Assembly: GCF_022376445.1 (NCBI RefSeq)
Contig: NW_025955334.1
Coordinates: 1-37,824, forward strand
Direction of reading: 5' to 3'
Length of the DNA stretch: 37,824 bases
DNA from: Fomitopsis serialis
Lineage: Eukaryota; Basidiomycota; Agaricomycetes; Polyporales; Fomitopsidaceae
How positions within the stretch are numbered: position 1 is the stretch's first letter; each line of letters starts with the position of its first letter. The notes under the pieces are model-generated. The model did not search any database. It saw nothing but the letters and a program-made list of their open reading frames with translations, and was not told where the DNA came from. Below, piece after piece: positions 32,501-37,824 of this stretch. Made by a program: the position numbers and the translations under genes.

Positions 32501-34537
32501 CGCGTCCAGGCGACCGAGCATGACCGTGTCATACGTGACCACATCGCTGAGGCTGATGGGGACCGGGCCGTCTTGGAGCACCAGTTCTCTGAACTGAAGG
32601 CGGCACTGGAGGACACGCAGCGACAATTGAAGGATGCACGCGCCCAGGTGGAGATGGCACAGGCCGATACCGCTGGGTTGCGTGAAGAACTTCAGCGCGT
32701 CGAGCATACGTTGCGGGAGGCACAGCATATCGAGCACGTCCTGCGCGAAGACCTGAGGGTCGGCAGGGTATCACAGTCAGACTATGAACAGCGGCTTGAG
32801 AACAGCAACCGTCTGGTAGCCCAGCTGCTTGACGTCGCGCTTGCCTTCCGCGAGTCTCATCTCAAGGCACTCGCAGCTGCTCAGGTCATGGCTTCTCATC
32901 CAGCAGCGAAGGCGAACAACGCGGCTCTCACTGACTCCGCTATCAGCCCCGGGCGGCATAGTGTCCTCAGTCATCTTCACGTGGAGCCGTCACCCATCGA
33001 CCCTTCTGACCCTGCTACTGCACTTGAAGCTCTGCGCACATTCGACCACGACCATTTCCTGGAGGCAATCAACAAGGCAGGATCGACCATACGGAAATGG
33101 CAGAAGCAATGCAAAGAGTACAGGGAGCGGGCGAAGGGGAAGATTTCGTTCAGGAATTTTGCCAAGGGTGACCTTGCACTGTTCCTTCCGACGCGGAATT
33201 CGGTGTCAAAGCCCTGGGCCGCATTCAATGGTGCGTCGGGTTCCTATTCACATCTCGGTGGGTCGGTCACTGATATTCCGAGGTTTCTCCTGCGGCACAA
33301 TTCAGTCTCTTTCCCGCATTATTTCCTCCAGGCTACGGGGCACCTCGCTGAGCAGCTCAAGACCAGGGAGTGGATCGTCGCGAGGATCACATCCATTACG
33401 GAACGTGTTGTCGATCACAAGGTGCGTACGCTCGCCGCCGGCGAGCGAGACGCTCTCGCTGACGGTTATAATTGATCCTAGGATCTGAGTACGAATCCAT
33501 ATGGCCTCGGCGATGGCGTCAAGTATTACATGCTGGAGGTGGAGGATTGGACGCAACCAGCCTATCCAGCGAAGCGGCGAGACACAGCGAGACACGGCTC
33601 CGCCGAGGTCAAGGAGTCGACCAGCCCCCTCCGCCAAGCCCGCCGTTACAGGAAGCCAGCCCCTCCCCGTCCCAGCCGGTCCTCCGGAGAACGAGGTTGA
33701 GGATTCGTTCAGTGCCACGCGGCCGCCGAACTCACGGCTGTTCCCAGTCCGCCCGCGCGTTAACTCCTCTCCGACTGCAGGACCATCCTCCCTCTCTCGT
33801 CTGCTTGCCCAAGCGCAGCCGCCGGAATTGTCACTCGAACGGAAGGAGAGTCCCCTGCAGAGCAGAAACTGCCTACGGAGGGAAGGTCGTCACCTGTAGC
33901 GTCACCGCAACCGCCGCCGTCCCCAACCCCTACTGGGTCCGTGCCTCGAAGCTCCATTGGACAGCGCCCGTCATCGCTGCGCCCAGGTTCCAGGGCATCG
34001 AGAGTGTCTGCGTCGTCGAAGTTCTCGGCGGGCCGCATACCCTTCGGGGCCACCTCGTCGGCAGCGAAGGCAGTCGCGACGACCGCTATATCTGAGCAAG
34101 CCGCGTCGCCTTTGTCTGACATTTCCGGTACGCTGAGTGCCGCTCGCCCAGACTCTGTCACTCCTTCCCCGGAGGGCTCGCCTACCGATGGTGTTGCGAG
34201 CTTGATGGCTCATCGGCGGAGGACGAAGTCTTACCATGTCCCGCGGCCCTCGAGCAGCGCTGCCGCACCTCCCACTGTAAGTGCTTCACCGCTGTTTGGA
34301 CCTTCCGTGGGCGTCACCGCTGGCTCTGCCGCTGGTGCGACCGCACGGAGCACCCTTGCTAGTCTGGCGAGTAGCTGGGGCTTTGGCAGGAAGAAGCGGC
34401 CTGAGCTGGTAGCGGAGGAGGAAGTGACCAGCCCAGATACTCCCGGGCCAAATCCCATTAGCCCGAGCCACGTATGGGAGAACGCGACGCAGCTGAGCTC
34501 GTCACCGCCAAGCATGCCAGGTAATTTACACCGGTAG
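29594..34537 (+). CDS. ATG11: autophagy-related protein 11
   Basis: Atg11 is the cytoplasmic scaffold that gathers cargo receptors and Atg1 kinase at the phagophore site in selective autophagy. At least 14 exons. MIQLCRAEDGQ at 29594 is the likely start; exons 1-2 are unresolved. Clear introns: 29899-29949, 30047-30094, 30503-30559, 30654-30705, 30789-30838, 30872-30922, 30982-31047, 31250-31299, about 31354-31403, 31561-31614, 31774-31840, 31880-31937, 33231-33305, 33422-33481. Landmarks: ubiquitin-like N-terminus (LAYLADGRRLTKDNVRDIAG, VEDQ), helical core (TSFSHIQRLHNMLYAYGATV), coiled coil encoded by 31938-33100, and the conserved Atg11 C-terminal domain (FRNFAKGDLALFLPTRNSVS, FPHYFLQATGHLAEQLKTRE, WIVARITSITERVVD). 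A disordered S/P-rich tail follows. Frame is lost by single bases near 31530, 33570-33620 and 33845. Identity is firm; integrity is not. Confidence 0.93.
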
Positions 34538-36149
34538 TAGGAAGTGGCAAACTACTTCTGTCTACGACTCTTCGTAGACTCAGGGACGCTCGTTACATAT
34601 CTTTCTGGATTTACGTCGACAACGTTAGCATTGCACGGTACACGCTCGTTCATCCTCTCTAACCATCTAATGTGTATATCGAAATGCTTTGGTCATTGCA
34701 GTAGACAATTGCTTCCCGCAACGGTCGTAGTCTGTGTAGTGAAGTGTGCCTTGCCTGCAAGTCTGATAACTGGCGAAATTACGTCCGCGAAGACGACGAA
34801 CGACGGCCATCAATTTCAATGGACGCATGATCAGGAAAGACTGATCCCATGCCAATGCCAATGCCAATCAGAGTGCAGACATTTCGAGGCCAGGTACGCA
34901 GAGCTAGATCAGGACATGCCAGTGGGCGGGTCACGATGTGCAGCGGGCGGCCCTACTTCGTCCGCCATATATAAGCCCAGCCGTTGGCAAATTCCTGCCT
35001 GATGGACCTGATTTCTTTTTCACTAAGTACTAGGCAGGATCGTGTCTTCAGACTAGCTCGCTCCGAGTCTCCGCTCTTGACACGCCGCGCTTTCATCGTG
35101 AGGAAAGGCAATGGCAGCGGCTTTCACTAACAATGACATTACCGCCGTGTGTTCTCATCATCTTGTTCATGCCGAGATGACATTTCTGACCAGCCCAACG
35201 CAGTACGATACCGGTTGCTTCGGCCGTGGCGTACGAACTTTGCGTGAATCATGGGAAGAGGAACGCTCAGTGACCCCGGCCGGAGGAGCTACCAGCACTG
35301 CAACCATTGAGTGGAAGTGTGGGGCTCCGCATTCCCCGCAATATCCCCGCGATCAAAGTACCCATGGACAATGAGAATCTGACTGATACTAAGGTATGGA
35401 ACCGGTGGCTCCGGTGCGGTCTACAGCGCTCCTCGCGGTTATGCGTACCAAATTAGTAGGGTCAGTGAGTCGCACAGCGACGACATATCTGACGGTGCTT
35501 GTTCTTTTTGCGACGTGGGACCCACAAACCGTCCGGAGACCGTCCACGCTCACTGTCAGGCACGACCACGGGGCTCGCCACAGGTTCGTGTCTGAGACGA
35601 GACTCGGGGCGATCGCCGCCACAAATGTTTATGCTGCGCGTCAGCAAACGTCGGCGCCCGCGCTCGGCGGCCAGGCAAGGGTGGTATGGCCCAGCATCCT
35701 GTTCAGACGGCCTCCATGCGTGCGCACTAGGGCGAGTAAGGTCGACTCGGGTCCGTTCAATGATGGAGATTCTAACAAGGCCCCGATACGACGTCGGCGC
35801 CATGCGAGTTGGCTGCGACAGGTGAGACACAGTAATGCGGGCACCGTCTCGGTGGCGCGAACAATGCTGATTGCTGACTTCGGTGCCTAGCTTCCACAAC
35901 TTTTCTTCGTTCGAACAGCAAGCTCAGATTAGATTTAAATTGAGTGGCATTACAAGTCTGCAAGCGGGCCAATAGGCTCCTCGGGATGGTACAGAAGCCG
36001 ACGGGCTGCGGGAAATCTACGCGAGAGATCGCTTCCTTGCACGGGGGGTCCGTCGGGGAAACGAGGCGTCTGGGCTTGCGGTGTGACCAACAACCACCGG
36101 GACACACGCAAGGGGCATACTGTCGACTGTGTCTGACGGACTTGTACAG
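34538..36149. other. intergenic region, no identified gene
   Basis: Between ATG11 and the sugar porter. A TATATAAG box at 34966-34973 precedes an ATG at 35002 that opens a 42-codon frame of unknown value. A GCCAAT-type triplet repeat (CCAATGCCAATGCCAAT) lies at about 34851-34868. Longer frames at 35396-35890 and 35772-36332 have no motifs. Confidence 0.4.
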
Positions 36150-36154
36150 AAGAC

Positions 36155-36249
36155 TATAAAGCCTACTACCCACGCTCGTTATCATCCGTCGCTCTTTCAT
36201 TTCTCCACTCTCTAGCGCTTTACGAAACCTACACCTCACACACGACACC
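36155..36249 (+). promoter_or_regulatory. core promoter and leader of the sugar transporter
   Basis: TATAAA at 36155-36160 is followed by a C/T-rich initiator region (CATTTCTCCACTCTC) and a CA-rich leader ending CACGACACC just before ATG. This is a typical strong filamentous-fungal promoter layout, 90 bp from TATA to start codon. Confidence 0.65.
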
Positions 36250-37824
36250 ATGGCGGGCGGAGCAGTGGCCAATGTCGGTGGAAACGCGAACCTCATGCAC
36301 CTCGTCGATCCGAACCGGACGTGGTACAACAACCGGCGGTACGTAGCTGCTTCGCAGATATGGGTGCCCCAGCGCGCTTACACGTCGTTGGTCCGAAATT
36401 TCAGCCTTATCTACCTCCACCTCTGGATCCTGCTTCTGTGAGTTGGCATTGGTTCTGTCTGCATGAAGATAACACTGACAAACAATATGCTTGCTATAGC
36501 CTCATCACATCGTCCACCAATGGGTTCGACAACAGTCTTATGAACAGTTTCCAGTCGATGCCCCAATGGGAGGACTACTTCGGCACACCGGTAGGAGGCA
36601 AGCTCGGTATCTTGAACGCCATTCAGGTGAGCCTTCCGATTCCGTTCTTCGGTGGAATGTCCATTTGACCGAGTTTGTCCAGAACATTGGCTCCCTGGCC
36701 GGCTACCCATTTGCGCCGTATTTATCCGATGGGTTGGGCCGGCGCAAAGCCATCTGGGTCGGTGCTACCATCATGCTCGTCGGGGTCGGAGTGCAGACAG
36801 CCTCGTACAACCTGAGTATGTTCATCGGGGCAAGGTATGCGTCTTCTCTGTTCCTCCGTTGATGATTTGCTGACAGCGCACTAGGTTCTGCGTTGGCTTC
36901 GGCTTGACGTTTGCAGCGAACGCGGCGCCTATGCTCGTCACGGAGATCGCTTATCCGACATACCGTGCTCCATTACTTCGTTGTACAACTCACTGTGGTA
37001 CACGGGTAATATAATGTGCGTCCCCAGATACCTTAGCGTGATATACATTTCCTGACCGAGTTGCGCCGACAGTGCTTCCTGGTGTTCGTATGGCACGGAG
37101 AGTATCGATAGTAGCTGGTCATGGCGTATCCCGTCGCTGTTGCAGGGCCTCCCGTCTATCTTCCATTCTCTTGGTCCTCCTGTTCCGGAAAGCCCCCGTT
37201 GGCTAGTGTCCAAGGGAAAGGAGGCACAGGCTCTGAAAAGACGCTCGCATACTACCACCGATGGCAACGAACAAGATCCGCTAGTTCAGTACGAGTTCGA
37301 GGAGTAAAGCTGCTATTGCTCTTGACAGGCAGAGTGAGCCATCATATTTATCCGGCTCTAGAGCATCGATGAACTGTTCAAGCAGGTGCCCAGAGTGTTG
37401 GTTGGCTGTCTCTCGTCAAGACACCCGGAACAGGAAGCGGATTATGTTGATTGTTGCGATCGCGTGGTTCTCGCAATGGTCTGGAAACGGACTCTCGTTT
37501 TACCTCAACAAGGTTTCGACACCATCGGCATCACGGACAGCACCACTCAGCTTCTCATCACTGGGTGCGTCTCTTGTATTCATTCTCTACATAATGTTGA
37601 TGCTGTGTCTCCAGTTCCTTGCCATTTGGAACCTATGCTGGGCAGTCTTCGCTTCGTTCCTTGTTGACATTGCTGGGCGGCGGACGCTCTTCCTCACCTC
37701 TTGCGCTGGCATGGTCGTGTTCTTCACCGGGCAGACTATTGTTCTGCGGAGTACGCGCTGCACGGGACTGCCGCGGCTGGCCGCCGTTATCGCGTTCATT
37801 TCCTATTCTACGCCGCATACGAGT
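36250..37824 (+). CDS. MFS sugar porter, lactose permease/hexose transporter type (partial at right edge, frameshifted)
   Basis: Plasma-membrane sugar uptake protein of the sugar-porter family. Exons 36250-36338, 36405-36437, 36500-36626, 36683-36834, 36885-37015, from 37073, and later ones to the edge. N-terminus MAGGAVANVGGNANLMHLVD; TM1 LIYLHLWILLLLITSSTNGF; then NIGSLAGYPFAPYL, the loop motif DGLGRRKAIW, FCVGFGLTFAANAAPMLVTE, YPTYRAPL, YNSLWYTGNI, WSWRIPSLLQGLPSIF, the PESPRWLVSKGK signature, AWFSQWSGNGLSFYLN, DTIGITDSTTQLLI and FLVDIAGRRTLFLTS. Every expected block is present in order, but reading needs about seven one-base corrections (near 36973, 37170, 37185, 37245, 37260, 37305, 37513, 37799). 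The last is TTTT read as TTT. C-terminal TMs lie beyond the window. Confidence 0.85.

Noticed and set aside
1..37824. tRNA or rRNA genes
   Set aside because: GGTTCGA-type T-loop strings occur at several places (for example 8938, 21827, 29085), but none is flanked by sequence that folds into a cloverleaf. No rRNA-like sequence was seen.

Overview
The window looks like nuclear DNA of a filamentous basidiomycete, most likely an agaricomycete. Introns are many and short (about 45-75 bp), with GT(G/A)NGT donors, CTNAC/CTGAC branch points and YAG acceptors. The recognisable proteins belong to families typical of Agaricomycetes: a DUF6533-type membrane protein, a multi-exon integrase-core protein, a TET/JBP-like dioxygenase, a lactose-permease-type sugar porter and the autophagy scaffold Atg11. 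No bacterial operon structure, rRNA, tRNA or CRISPR array is visible. All family names are from sequence reading and memory; no search was run.

Layout. 0-1.2 kb: C-terminal half of an MFS transporter (minus), running off the left edge. 1.6-2.4 kb: unidentified minus-strand exons. 2.8-5.05 kb: a complete five-exon integrase/transposase-like gene (minus). 5.6-6.65 kb: a piece of a USP7/Ubp15-type ubiquitin hydrolase abutting a piece of a myosin-motor chitin syn­thase. 8.7-10.4 kb: an arginine/proline-rich reading frame and a damaged RagA/Gtr1 GTPase (all minus). 11.45-13.1 kb: a complete three-exon, 518-residue TET/JBP-like protein (plus). 13.16-14.1 kb: PAS and zinc-finger part of a Rim15-type kinase, without the kinase domain (minus). 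14.9-16.1 kb: DUF6533-type gene whose 3' end is a 24-bp minisatellite (minus). 17.2-17.5 kb: small single-TM protein (minus). 17.5-23.4 kb: nothing identifiable. 23.4-24.5 kb: a four-exon orphan gene with one in-frame TGA, and a divergent small ORF. 26.26-26.85 kb: a degenerate tandem duplication. 29.6-34.5 kb: ATG11 (plus), at least 14 exons. 36.25 kb to the right edge: sugar transporter (plus).

Two themes stand out. First, the two genes that look mobile or mobile-associated (integrase and TET/JBP-like) are perfectly open across all their introns. Nearly every conserved host gene instead carries one-base frameshifts, often in homopolymers, suggesting an unpolished long-read consensus in which multi-copy elements are better corrected. 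Second, shifts alone do not explain everything: the USP7, chitin synthase and Rim15 homologues have lost whole domains or internal segments and lie close together on one strand. The left 14 kb therefore looks like a mosaic of gene fragments around two intact element-like genes. The right third (ATG11, sugar porter) looks like ordinary gene-bearing DNA.
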